A program made the position numbers and the translations under genes. The notes under the pieces were generated by a model, which worked only from the letters and a program-made list of their open reading frames with translations, searched no databases and was not told the DNA's origin. Positions 21,301 through 31,173 of a stretch of DNA of 33,542 nucleotides are shown here, piece after piece. Numbering within the stretch: the stretch's first letter is position 1; the number at the start of each line of letters is the position of its first letter. The DNA is from Glomus cerebriforme (taxonomy: Eukaryota > Glomeromycota > Glomeromycetes > Glomerales > Glomeraceae): positions 249,485 to 283,026 of the forward strand of contig QKYT01000056.1 of the NCBI GenBank assembly GCA_003550305.1. Direction: 5' to 3'.

Positions 21301-22642
21301 CAATATTCCATGATTGAATTACAAACTCTACCATTTAATAAAGAAAGTAATATAGTCTCTTCTGGAGTTTCAACTTTTTCAGTTTGATGCTGAATTTCAG
21401 AAGGTTCAGCTTGCTGTTTTTCTTCAATAATGATATCAGCTTCAGTAGAAGTCTGTTCTATGATCTCCCTTGGAATTTCAACTTCTTCAATTTGTTTCAT
21501 TTTTCCAGATAGTTTAACTTGTTGTTTTTTTTCAATATTGGCATCTATTTATATATTTAAATAAAGGAATACAAAATTTCATATGAATTAATAATAAATT
21601 AATTTGTAATTCAACGTAAGGCTTTTCTATTTTTTTTTTTTTTATTAATGAAATGCGATTAATAATTCTTAAATAAAAAAACAATACCGATGATATTTAT
21701 GTCCAAAGTAATAATAGGAGCTTTTAATTCAATTGAATAAATGATAATTTTATCATTGATTTTTAGACAAATAAACTTTTCATTGCTGGAAATTCTAATC
21801 ATCTCTGTCAGCTTTAAGTGCAAAAATGAATAACAATTATTTATAATTCATAGCACATCCAAATACCAAATGGTTTAAACAAATAACTTACCCAAATAAC
21901 CTCATCATTTCCGAACATTCTTATACTTTTTTCAGTAAGAAGATCCCATTCATAAATATAATTATTTGAAAATAGTAAATAAAGTTTATCATATTTTGAT
22001 ATACTAATCAATTCAAAACCTTTGGGTATCTTATAAGTTCTTTTACATATCCATTTGTTATTTTTGGTTTGTGTGGAATAAACAAAAATAATGTTAATGC
22101 GTTCATTAAATTTATCCGAAACTCCACTATGTAAAATATATTCATTTTTTAAATTAAAGGTGCAATAAAAATGATCAATAGAACAAAACTTTAAATCTAG
22201 TTCTATTTCTTGACCATTGATCATATCGATTATTTCTAATAAAACATAAAAAAATATATATTTGTTAATGTAATTGAATAAGTACATGATAACCAAATAA
22301 TCATTACTCACTTAAGTTTCTAAAATAAGTATAAGCAAGTTTCTTATCGTCGGAAACACATATTTTATGCACGACATAACCTCCTAGGTCATGTTCGATA
22401 GTATGATGGTGGATTTCTGATACAAGTTGATTATCATTCATATACCCAACATTCCAACAGACAAATGATTTATCTTCTTCACTATAAGTAACAAAATACG
22501 TTCCGTTTGGTGATACTTCTATCATAGTAATAGGTTTGCCGTTATGTAGTGTTTGATGAATAATAACTTCTTTTGTATCATAGTCATCGTTTTCGAAACC
22601 GATAACTAAGTCACCTTTATAAATGGAATTTCTTCTCGACAT
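18345..22642 (-). CDS. Putative TRPV/polycystin-like cation channel with WD40-like N-terminus (nine exons)
   Basis: Exons read from the sequence: 22642-22312, 22235-21892, 21811-21688, 21544-20177, 20033-19695 (left boundary uncertain), 19625-19173, 19105-18930, 18856-18783, 18696-18345. Phases join throughout, giving about 1186 residues. Donors include GTGAGT, GTAAGT and GTATGT; most introns are 67-86 bases, two are 143. Residues 1-260 look like WD40-type strands (SPNGTYFVTYS, DKSFVCWN, LLFSNNYIYEWDL). A Glu/Lys/Gln-rich linker (about 267-320) and a mixed region follow. Ion_trans helices start near LKIFQYLAIFLTFPILP and continue through KYYYTIIWISFIALLGCF, LLITSIILGFIHL, FDVIAYLLPIITSI and IIYFLLVLFIIVISFAHAF. 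The pore helix FGTALFAMYKF is followed by LTGGD, and S6 is YLMNLFIGLLNMAIN. The pore resembles TRPV filters. ELFYLLPYQRRW and the 18-residue repeats form the cytosolic tail. Likely a membrane cation channel; gating is unknown. The joins are manual. Confidence 0.8.
18348..18554 (-). repeat. 54-base tandem repeat encoding 18-residue coiled-coil units
   Basis: Four in-frame copies (the last partial) of a unit like QQVLKELEKIQLKSETDL form the end of the channel protein. Copies differ at a few residues (ELEKFQ, KSEKVQ, ELEKIQ, EIQKIQ). An 18-residue period equals five alpha-helical turns (7+11), consistent with a coiled coil that could mediate subunit assembly. Copy number is likely variable between strains; that is inference. 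Confidence 0.9.
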
Positions 22643-22654
22643 TTAATAATCAAA

Positions 22655-22735
22655 ATTGTTTTTTTTTTTAAAAAAAAAGAAAGGAAATATCCTAATGATT
22701 TATACCGTCTGTCGCGATTATATATACGTGTATAA
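22655..22735 (-). promoter_or_regulatory. TATA-like box and T/A tract before the channel gene
   Basis: On the minus strand TATATATAA near 22730-22718 is followed by a T8/A-run junction at about 22678-22660 and the ATG at 22642. The layout matches the HMG-like genes. Confidence 0.45.
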
Positions 22736-24250
22736 ACAACTACTGTATAACGTCGTTATTGATCGAGCAATGATCAACATTTATTATGTTGCCCGTTTTT
22801 AGCCAATTGAAAATCCTATTAACGTTAGGTACATTCATTGTGGCTTCATGAAAGCACCTGCAATAACAATTAACGAATTTTTTGCGTAACTTATACTTAC
22901 AGTCTCAGTTGCAGTAATGGGAGATTTTTAAAGGCAGGACACAGGATTTTCATAATCTTAGTCAGTTGGTTATTGGCCAAAATTATAAATTTCAGACTTT
23001 TTTTAAAATAATTCATAATGTTTTTCAAACCCTTTGACAAAAAGTCTTAAAATGACATGGGAGGGTGAATCTTATGTCGTTAATCAGTCTAGTGACTCTA
23101 GTCATAAAGATACTATCAGCAGCTGAGCTAACGAAAAATAATTATTTATGAAAATGAAAACTTTCGAAGAGAAATGAAATTCCAAGTTTATAGTTAAATT
23201 TCAACAATTAAAGAAGAGAATACGTATTATATAATCACATGATAAGTAAAAATTTTGTTCGACGTGAGGTTACTAAAGGATTTTTTGTTCGACCAATCAT
23301 CCATATATTGAAAGTGAAATTTACAGCAAATAAAATCGTAAAGATAGAATGCTAATTGAACATGTTTTAATTTTCTGCGTTTTTGATTCTCTTTTTCTGA
23401 GTCACACGATATAAAGTCGTGGATACCAGAAAGAAGCGTTAAATATTTTGAATTAGTTGGTTTCTTATAGTTGGATGGCGTAACACATCAACATAATAAG
23501 TTAATATTAATTATTGTACTTGCATTCCTACAGTACATTTGCTAAATCGGAGTATTTTGTCAAATAATTCCGTACTATTTTTTTTTATAATAATAGGAAC
23601 TAAATCATGTGACAAATAATAGATAAATTTGGCCAGAATTATAGATTTGGCCTAAATTAACAAAAAGTTTATAATAAAATTCTAAAATATTTTTAGTTCA
23701 GGCTAAATTTTAATTTCGGCTGGAATTAAAGGTAATACGGTCAGATAGTCAGATACCATATACCGATATTTGCTTAAAAGTTATAATGACGATTTTTAAT
23801 TCCCATTTCATAATTAATAAAAAAACCTCAATATACCGATTTTTTATAGTATTTCGCTGATATAACGTATACTGATACAATCTCTGTCCCCTTTATAGTA
23901 ATGTATATGAGAATCTAATTTATATACCAATATTTTAGGTTACACTGATATAATTCGGGCCAGCACTTAAATTATTTTGTTAATTGGGCCAATTTTAAAG
24001 ACTTTGTTTAAGCATAATGTGGGCCAGAATTAGAGTTTTGGCCTGCACTACAATCTACTAATAGCCGAATTTGATATATACAGATACTTTTTCTTTGACT
24101 GTATATAAGTACCAAACTAGTCATATGACCATCAGTCATACACTCCAAAATTTTTAAATTTATTTTTTTATTTTTATCAGCGAAGATACAGGTATGTTAT
24201 ATGGTCTAGGTATGTATAAATACTATCTAAACGCTATGTATAAGCTACTC
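22736..24250. other. No gene; several GGCC-type dispersed motifs
   Basis: No coding frame. Motifs like GGCCAGAATTA...TTGGCC occur at 22975, 23631-23652, 23957-23990 and 24021-24043. The last is a small palindrome, GTGGGCCA...TGGCCTGCAC. Confidence 0.5.
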
Positions 24251-24319
24251 TAATATCTATGTCTAGGCGATGTCCTGACCACTGGCTGTCTCTTTTACGA
24301 GGTAGCATTAGCTACTGGA

Positions 24320-24717
24320 CTATGATAGGGGGAAATGGGAAAAGTCTATATAATTTACGTGAAAATAGGAAGAAAAAATATAAAATTGTTCTAATTCATT
24401 CAAATATAAAGAAGAAAAAAAATTATTTAAATCTCTATGTAAATGCCAATTTCCAGAATGTAAGAAATTACTAGAACCCAGAGTAACCAGGCATCGTGGT
24501 TTATCCGGGGAGAATTGGAGTTCGGAGTAAGGATCAAGGCGATGGTGTCGGTCGTACGTCATTTTGAGAATGATGATCTTGTCAGTAGAAACGTTTTGAG
24601 GTTTTGGTAAATGTTTAACTGTTAATGATTTTTCGTATTCTTTAAAAAGTTTCGTTCGTGGAGTCCAAATGATATTGTAAATACATTTGACTAAATTCGA
24701 AAAAAAAATATCAGCGC
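24320..24717 (-). pseudogene. Coding relic, probably the 3' end of a LINE ORF plus unknown sequence
   Basis: A 132-codon open frame without an initial ATG reads ADIFFSNLVKCIYNIIWTPR, then TKLFKEYEKSLTVKHLPKPQ. Farther on it reads MTYDRHHRLDPYSELQFSPD and CLVTLGSSNFLHSGNWHLHR, then decays into low complexity. The IWTPR..LFKEYEKS part fits the region expected after the Cys/His motif in a LINE reverse-transcriptase tail, which is found on the same strand at 25257-25780. The YDRHHRLDPYSELQF part is GC-richer and unrecognised. The join across the 24770-25270 element is inference. Confidence 0.45.
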
Positions 24718-24769
24718 ATTAGACGCCTGTATTTTGTTAGTGTAGATGGACCATCACTAAGTTTCCAAG

Positions 24770-25270
24770 AGGTCCGATAACCATCAATGGACAGAATGTC
24801 CATTGACTATCCATTGTCGGACCCTCCGTAGGTTGGACGTTAATAATGGACGTCCACAGACCGTTAGTTATACGTGATACTGACGGAAAATTTTATTTGA
24901 TAATATATTTAATAAAAAATTCTTTTTTTTTTGTTTATATAAGGAATCGAACCGAATATGTCTTTAATAATATATCTCACAATTATCTCACATCCCAACA
25001 ACTAGACTATTTGATTTTTTTTTAATTATATACTAAATAATTTTATTTATTCAATAAAAATCAAAAAATATATAATTTTTTAAAAAAAAAAGATCTACAA
25101 ATTACCTGTTATAAAACGAAATCGTCCAATTACTGTTTATAAGCATGATAAACATACCGTCCAATGAATGTGCTTGTCATCTGACAGTAATTGAACACTT
25201 CAAACGTCAAATTTACGTTAAATTCTTAACGTAAATTTTACATTTTTGAGCAGCGATGATCATCGGACCT
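24770..25270. mobile_element. Non-autonomous inverted-repeat element, about 501 bases
   Basis: The ends are imperfect inverted repeats: AGGTCCGATAACCATC at 24770-24785 against GATGATCATCGGACCT at 25255-25270 (13 of 16 complementary). Next to the left end a strong hairpin spans 24771-24823 (23- and 27-base arms around GAA). Near the right end is a perfect 13-base-arm palindrome at 25209-25238 (AAATTTACGTTAA, loop ATTC). It encodes nothing and lies between two LINE-like coding relics. No clear target duplication was found, so the class is unassigned. Confidence 0.5.
24938..25012 (-). repeat. tRNA-like sequence (SINE head or tRNA pseudogene)
   Basis: The minus strand has TAGTCTAGTTGTTGGGA, resembling a pol III A box, and about 39 bases later GGTTCGATTCC, a good B box. 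The acceptor and anticodon stems do not pair, so it is not a functional tRNA. The A-box sequence is closest in style to tRNA-Glu. It lies inside the inverted-repeat element. Confidence 0.4.
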
Positions 25271-25780
25271 CATGAAAATTTAGTGATGACGTAAAAATTT
25301 GAGTGAGTTCTAATGGAATATAGTTGTGTATTGCCAAATATAATGGGTGTTTGTCTTGTAAAAGGTTATCATGGATGAAAGAAAAAATCGACGAGGTGTT
25401 CGATCTGATGATCAATGCGTTGAAGTTTGGTTTTTGTAAAACGTGGTTTGCGCATAAGACTTTTAGTTGACTTTTAAAATCTTGGATAATGTTATTCAAG
25501 GTATCTTTGTATGATGAGCAGTTCCCAAAATGGTCGTTGAAGTCTGGAGCTGAATTGCATAAAGGACATTGAATTGGGTGTGTGAGTACAGTAAAGGGTA
25601 ATATATATTTCTGTTGATTAGTACCCGTCGGTAGTGAAAAATTAGCCGATTTAATTTTTCGACCGTAATATTTGTTGATGGAAGAGTGTTTTTAATGTCT
25701 TCTGGTCTGTAGGTGTGCCAGAGTGTGTGTTATGAAAATCTATAGCGTGATATTGGGGAGACTTGGATTTAATTTTTTGG
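25257..25780 (-). pseudogene. LINE (non-LTR retrotransposon) reverse-transcriptase 3' relic
   Basis: The minus strand reads HTLWHTYRPEDIKNTLPSTN, then after a frameshift KSANFSLPTGTNQQKYILPF and CPLCNSAPDFNDHFGNC. It continues through NNIIQDFKSQLKVLCANHVL to SLNFHEVR, where a stop falls at the inverted-repeat element. CPLC....HF..C is the Cys/His motif typical of the region after reverse transcriptase and RNase H in LINEs (zf-RVT type). An in-frame TAA and at least one frameshift show that it is dead. The reverse-transcriptase core itself is not in the window. Confidence 0.65.
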
Positions 25781-25854
25781 GTGTAAATCACAAATTAAAA
25801 TGAACATTTCTGTTTATCACGTGAAAATGGAACATAAATAACGTTTCATTTTCT

Positions 25855-26286
25855 ATTATTTTTTTAAAGATACTCCTTTAATAAATAACCCTGATTTGTA
25901 AGAAGCAGCGAAATTACATTTATTTGGTTCTTTTTCATGGGGATTTACTAGTCCATTCAGTTAATTTCAAGCTTGGTTAAAATCTTGCTTAAGAACTTCA
26001 AGTTTTTTGTCGGCTCAGTTTTTCGGTTCTCTTAGTCAGTGTAGATTCTGTCTTTATTGCTTTTTTTCAGCAATAATATTATTGGTCTCATCAACAATGG
26101 AAGATATGCCATTCTCAAAAGTTTTTTTAATTCTTTTACAAAACTTTTCAATAACTTCAGTAAAAGAAGGATCATAATTAATTTCTTTCTTAGCAAAAAC
26201 TTTTATATGTTTAATAGCATTCTCGCGGGCTTCTTTTAAATTATTGGCTTTAAATCCTTTTTCTTTTGTTCGATTGCTTATCTTTT
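25855..26286 (-). pseudogene. Unidentified frameshifted coding fragment
   Basis: From 26286 to 26062 the minus strand is open for about 74 codons. It reads SNRTKEKGFKANNLKEAREN, then KHIKVFAKKEINYDPSFTEV and KRIKKTFENGISSIVDETNN, ending EKKQ and a stop. Downstream, another frame gives ADKKLEVLKQDFNQA and LNGLVNPHEKEPNKCNFAAS with stops between. The charged, low-Phe composition is coding-like and unlike the opposite strand. There is no ATG. It could be an internal exon or, more likely, a relic. No family was recognised. Confidence 0.45.
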
Positions 26287-26313
26287 TTTAAACATCCAAT
26301 TATTAATATATGT

Positions 26314-27316
26314 CTTTTGTTTTCAAAAAATAAGTATGACTTTCAAGAGGAAATTCATTCTGATATAGTGTTAATACCAGGATATCGAGGGTCAAGATTA
26401 GTGGATGAAAAAGCAAAAGACCAGGATGGTTATCATTATTTACCTCATTTTTTCTAATAGTAAAGAATCAATAGACATACAATTACATATAACTAAACAT
26501 AATTTATACAAAAAGTTATGTTGACCATCATCATCATCTAGTGCAACAACATCATCTAATTTAAATGATGGAATCATCAATAAACAATTTAAATTATATA
26601 AATTGGAGACGTACAAATGAAGCTTCGACTGAAGTCTTTATTGAATTCTATTTACAATAATAACGGAAATAAAAAATTACATCATCACACATTCCAATAG
26701 TGGGTTAATAAGACTTTCGACATTACATCAACGACCTCATTTAATCGGAGGCATCATATTTGCGTATACTCCATTTAATTGAACTCCTGGAATATTTGAT
26801 AATTTAAGACATGATGGTATTCCATTATGATTTAATAGAAGATTACAAAATGATGACTGATGATGCATCACATTTTGTTCTATGTACAGTATTTCGTTGA
26901 TGCCATCTAAATAAGTAAAGACATTGAGGAATGGAAAAGAATGACTGGTCACTCGTTATTAATGAAGATAATCCGAGATATGATGAATTGGATAGCAGAT
27001 AAGAACGTATAGATTATCTTCAAAGAACTTTAGAATCCACAAAAAGACTCCATAAGAATTTGGAAAGCGTTCTGAAAATTTTGAATATCCTCCATTATGC
27101 ATTAAACATTCATGCTACCAATTGTAATTATCCGATGAATAAATTTGATGTTATATACAGTATCTTGTTCGGAAATGGTGCTATTCCCCTAAAGAGACCA
27201 AATTACCTCGAGGAATACCTTTTGAGACTGTTTTCATCGAAAATTCTCATGTTTTATTATCAGAAGATTTAAAAGCTATTGGAAAAGCAATAGAGACTAT
27301 TTTTAAAGAACGTTGA
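26314..27316 (+). pseudogene. LCAT/lipase-type alpha/beta-hydrolase pseudogene
   Basis: Blocks in family order but in changing frames: EEIHSDIVLIPGYRGSRLVD (about 26350-26410), the IPG..GS.L start of LCAT-like lipases; NWRRTNEASTEVFIEF (26601-26648); SIYNNNGNKKL; then from 26681 IITHSNSGLIRLSTLHQRP and GGIIFAYTPF. THSNSG stands in for the nucleophile elbow (usually HS.GG). Later blocks are TPGIFDNLRHDGIPL, FGNGAIPLKRP (about 27170-27210) and LPRGIPFETVFIENSHVLLS, ending KAIETIFKER and TGA at 27316. At least four frameshifts and several stops make it non-functional. The intact ancestor would be an acyltransferase/lipase of about 300 residues or more acting on lipids; that role is inferred from the family. 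Confidence 0.65.
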
Positions 27317-29142
27317 AACTTGATTATAAATGTGAAAAGTCCTTATTTATCGGTCCATCATATTGAGAACACTGATTACAATGAAATACATTATAATCAG
27401 TTGACTTTTTAATATAAAATCAATAAAATCAAAGATTAAATATTTCATCATAGATTGCTTATAATGCAATAACTTACCGAGAATTTGATTATGTGTCAAT
27501 AATTAGACCATTATTTCATTAAGATTGTTGTTGCAACCTACCGTATTTTATTTGTTAATGTTAGTGTTTATAATAATGAATTAATTTTTTTTAGGGGGTT
27601 TTTTTTTGGTAAAATAACCGTCGTCAATGCAAGATTTTTTTTAAAAGTAACGGATGCCGTATGTACAGTATATAGGTTGACATCACATGACTAATTTCTT
27701 ATGATAATGCAGACGATGACGTGTAAATTGTCGACTTTATATTTGGAATCCTTGATCCGATACTTAAATATAGTGAACGGAAACCACAACATTAACGAAG
27801 TGAGATTGTTGTGCATAATGTATGCCGGTAATAGTTTTCAATTTATATATAATGTCCATTTCAAGTGATGGTAATAATATACGTATTTCTGCATTTGAAA
27901 AGAACTTACGAGAACTTAAGTAGGAGACGAAAAGAACTATATGAAAATCTTTCTAGCATAACGCCAAAATAGAAATGCTAATTGAATAACAAAAAAAATC
28001 AGTATGTTTACTTACATACAGTATATTATCAAGGTATCATATCAATATTTATATTAACATTAGTTTTTTTCATCAGATTTTATTTTCTATGAAATCTTAT
28101 AGGAAACCAGGTCTGAATCAATCTTAAACAAACTTATAACTGTTAGTATATGCATTATTTTCAAGGACCTAATTTTTTTCAAAAACTATAATATACATAT
28201 AATTTCTTGTTAAAAGGAATGAATATTCAGTATCTTTTAAAATGTACACAACAAATTAAAGCAATCTCATCTATTCGCTAATATTAAGAAAATTTTCCAT
28301 TCATATAAATTACATCTATTGTTTTCTTTACAATAATTCACAATGCTGCAGCAATTTAAGAAACAGTATCAGACAAATATTAACTGGAAATTGTTTAATG
28401 ATCATCGTATCGATTAACTAACGTATAATTGGATAGAATTTGAATTTTTCATTTAACATTTTCTCAACAAAGATCGATTTATTAGAAAATATTATTAAAA
28501 CCTGTATTTCACCGAATTCATATGATGAATAACCAGCTGGATGTTCCAGGAGTTTTTTTTTATTTTTGAGAAAAAAATTGCAATATTAATATTTTAAATT
28601 TCTTTACTCTTAATCTTTAAATTAGAAATTCGAAATTATAATGTCACAACAAAATATAATAACAAAATCACGTGAAAACCACACGCTTAACTTTATTGAA
28701 TGTTATAAGAATAAAAATGAAATGAAAATAAAAAAATAATATACAGTTTTAACTAGCCCAACCACCCTAAACCCGGGTTTAATATATATGTGATCATTTA
28801 TAATTAAACTAGGAAATGGAAACCATTTTAAGTCCGGAGCGCATATTTTTATTTTTATTTTTTTTTAGTAATCAATATTTATTTATTATCAATCAATCAA
28901 ATTTAAGACACGTGACCGGACAAACGGAATCGCCACGTGATAATAATGGTTATCACCTCGCATAAAAATATATAGTCCTTCGCTTCGCTCCGGACAAAAA
29001 CTGCTAGACGCCTAGATACTTATGACAGGTGAAAACATCTCGAGCAAAAATTGGAATTACATTCATCTAACAAAAATTAAATAATTGATATTTATAAATA
29101 AATCAAACAATACTAAAAAAGAAAACCTAAAATAAATTACCT
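27317..29142. other. No gene seen
   Basis: AT-rich sequence. A GC-richer stretch (28830-29010) has an inverted repeat, AGTCCGGAGCG near 28831 and CGCTCCGGAC near 28985, and CACGTG sites near 28908 and 28933. A TCACGTGA octamer lies at 28668-28675. Confidence 0.5.
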
Positions 29143-30689
29143 TTATTGATTGGTAAAATCTACACATAAAGATTCTATAAAATAAAAAGAATAATTAGAT
29201 ATTAAAATAACTTGTTAAAAATATAATTAAAATAAGATAGTGAATTATAAATTACCTGAGATTGAATAAGTACTTTGTGATTCTGGAAGATTTTTATAAT
29301 CTAAAAGTCTACTTGTATAAACCGCTTGAGGATGTGTATTGCTTGAAATTTTTTCAACAGATGTTGTTTCTACAATTGACTTTTTATTAATTTCATCTGC
29401 TTCTTTAACTTGTCTATAGATTTCTGAATCTTGTTTATCAGATTTATCCCATAAATCCCATAATAATTCACGCAATTCATTTGCCTCAGGTCGTTTTAAA
29501 GGATCTGGATCCCAAGATCTTTGAATTAAGTCTAAAATTAATTGAGGAATTTTATATTTATAAACAGAGTTTGGTCTTAATCCTTGACAAATACTAATTG
29601 CTAAATTTTCTTGATGAGCCATATTATAATAAGGAGGTAATCCTGTGCAAACTTCATATGCAATAATTCCAAACCCATAAATATCACTTGGTTGAGTATA
29701 ATCTTTTCCTCTTAAAACTTCAGGAGCTACATAAGGTAATACTCCAAATACTTGTTTATTATCAGTTTTCGCACCTACTGGACGACTTAATCCCATATCA
29801 GTAATATAAGCTTGATCATCAAAATCACTTAATATATTACCACAATGAAAATCTTGATGAATTAATTCATTTTCATGAATTTCTTTAAGACCAAGCGAAA
29901 TACAATACAAAATATATAACTTTTTTTTCCAACCTAATGAAGTAAAACTATTATTTAAGTATTGTCTTAAACCACCTTTTCTAAGATCCATTACCATAAT
30001 AAAGTTGTTTGTTTCTGGATCTTTAGTAATACCATAACAACGAACTACCCAAGCTCTTACTTTATTATATGATAGAACCTGAAAGAAAGATTCATGATAA
30101 TATGTATAGAATAAAAAAATTAATATTTTTATCAAAAATAAATAAATATATAAATAAATAAATAAATAATCTTTACTTCGTTTAAAAATTCAGTTTTAAT
30201 ATTTTGTGAGTTATGTAAATATTTTAAAGCAACTGGTTGACCACTTTTAACTCTTTTCCATTGATTATTTTTAGTATCCCATAAACGTATATATCCATCT
30301 TTCCAAATTGCTTTAGAAATACTTCCAAATCCTCCTTCACTCAAATATTCAACATTTTCAAATCTATCAAAATCAATCCATTCCAAAAGTTTATCATAAT
30401 AAGTAGCATTTAATTGATTTTTTTGAATAAACTCATCAATATCATCGTTTCCACTGGTCCAATTTTTGAAATTATCTTTGAAATGTCTCGCATGACATGG
30501 ATGACACCAAAGATAAGAAATTTTAGGTTGATTACATTCTTCACATAAACCATTTCTTAAATAACAACCTTTTAACTCTTCATTTAAGATTAGTTCATCG
30601 ATTAACGATCTTTGTTCTTCAGTTAAACTATGATATTTGAAATCTTTTATTTGCTCAATTACATCATCACTAAGTTTATCGTTTTCCAT
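29143..30689 (-). CDS. TKL-like protein kinase with N-terminal C4 motif (three exons)
   Basis: Exons 30689-30177, 30078-29256 and 29174-29143 encode 455 residues. The introns are 98 bases (GTAAAG...CAG, holding an ATAA microsatellite) and 81 bases (GTAATT...TAG). The start MENDKLSDD is chosen over an upstream ATG at 30716 because it aligns with the paralogue at 197. A putative zinc-binding motif has C49/C52 and C62/C65. The kinase domain begins near 114 with LSEGGFG; Lys156 lies in VALK and the alpha-C Glu in TEFLNE. The catalytic loop is HQDFHCGN (Asp247, Asn252), the metal loop DMG (265-267), then APE (289-291) and SDIYGFG. Arg of HRD is Gln and Phe of DFG is Met, while the catalytic Lys, Asp and Asn remain, so activity is plausible. 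The last exon adds ESLCVDFTNQ. Such kinases are hugely expanded in these fungi; substrates are unknown. Confidence 0.85.
30079..30176 (-). other. Kinase intron 1 with ATAA microsatellite
   Basis: GTAAAG donor, CAG acceptor, 98 bases, rich in TAAATAAATA repeats (about 30139-30169). Without splicing the frame soon stops; splicing restores FLNE-VLSYNKVRAW in phase 0. Confidence 0.8.
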
Positions 30690-30719
30690 ATTGAAAGTTA
30701 AGAGGCATATAATCAAAGC

Positions 30720-30745
30720 GGTAAAAAAAAGGAAATTTATATCGG
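30720..30745 (-). promoter_or_regulatory. Upstream elements of the kinase gene
   Basis: On the minus strand GATATAAAT (near 30745) and a run of eight T lie about 31-56 bases before the ATG at 30689. There is no A-tract partner, unlike the paralogue at 197. Confidence 0.3.
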
Positions 30746-31018
30746 ATTATAGTGTTACATGATGACAAATCACATTACCATAAAAAAATATTTTTTTTTT
30801 TTTACATTTGTAATCGCAATTAATCTTGCATATAATTTCTTATTTTGTATAAAACTCCTACACTTTATACGCTATTCTTTATTTGGTCAGAAAAATGATG
30901 TTCACGGAATTTGTCTGTTATTTGTACGGCAAAAATTTATGATAATCCGAAAACACAATAATGCTAATCCTTATTTGCACACGGTGTTTTAATGCGAGTA
31001 TAATGTGTAACAGGTAAT
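30746..31018. other. Upstream intergenic, no gene
   Basis: An open frame at 30759-30992 (+) has Phe/Ile/Lys-rich composition and no family resemblance. It overlaps the kinase promoter side and is not taken as a gene. Confidence 0.4.
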
Positions 31019-31173
31019 AAATATTACTATTCTGTCCAAGTTAACAAATGTATAAAATCTGCCAATATTTAAATATTTTTTTTATAGAATCTTTGNAAAT
31101 ATTACTATTCTGTCCAAGTTAACAAATGTATAAAATCTGCCAATATTTAAATATTTTTTTTATAGAATCTTTG
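31019..31173 (+). repeat. Perfect 77-base duplication around a single N
   Basis: 31019-31095 and 31097-31173 are identical, separated by one N at 31096. This is what an unmerged contig overlap looks like and is most likely an assembly artefact rather than a biological duplication. Confidence 0.9.

Noticed and set aside
24240..24290. Second tRNA-like A box on the minus strand (CAGCCAGTGGTCAGGAC)
   Set aside because: No B box at tRNA spacing and no pairing stems; too weak to annotate, though it could be a SINE trace.
24259..24474. Plus-strand 71-codon frame
   Set aside because: It overlaps the better-supported minus-strand relic and ends in Lys/Asn low complexity.
26057..26239. Plus-strand 60-codon frame
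   Set aside because: It is the complement of the coding-like minus-strand fragment 26286-26062, whose composition is more protein-like.
29245..29256. Stop of the kinase at 29245 (SGNL ending)
   Set aside because: A GTAATT donor and a TAG acceptor 81 bases on join in phase to a short exon ending CVDFTNQ, which seems more likely; the unspliced ending remains possible.
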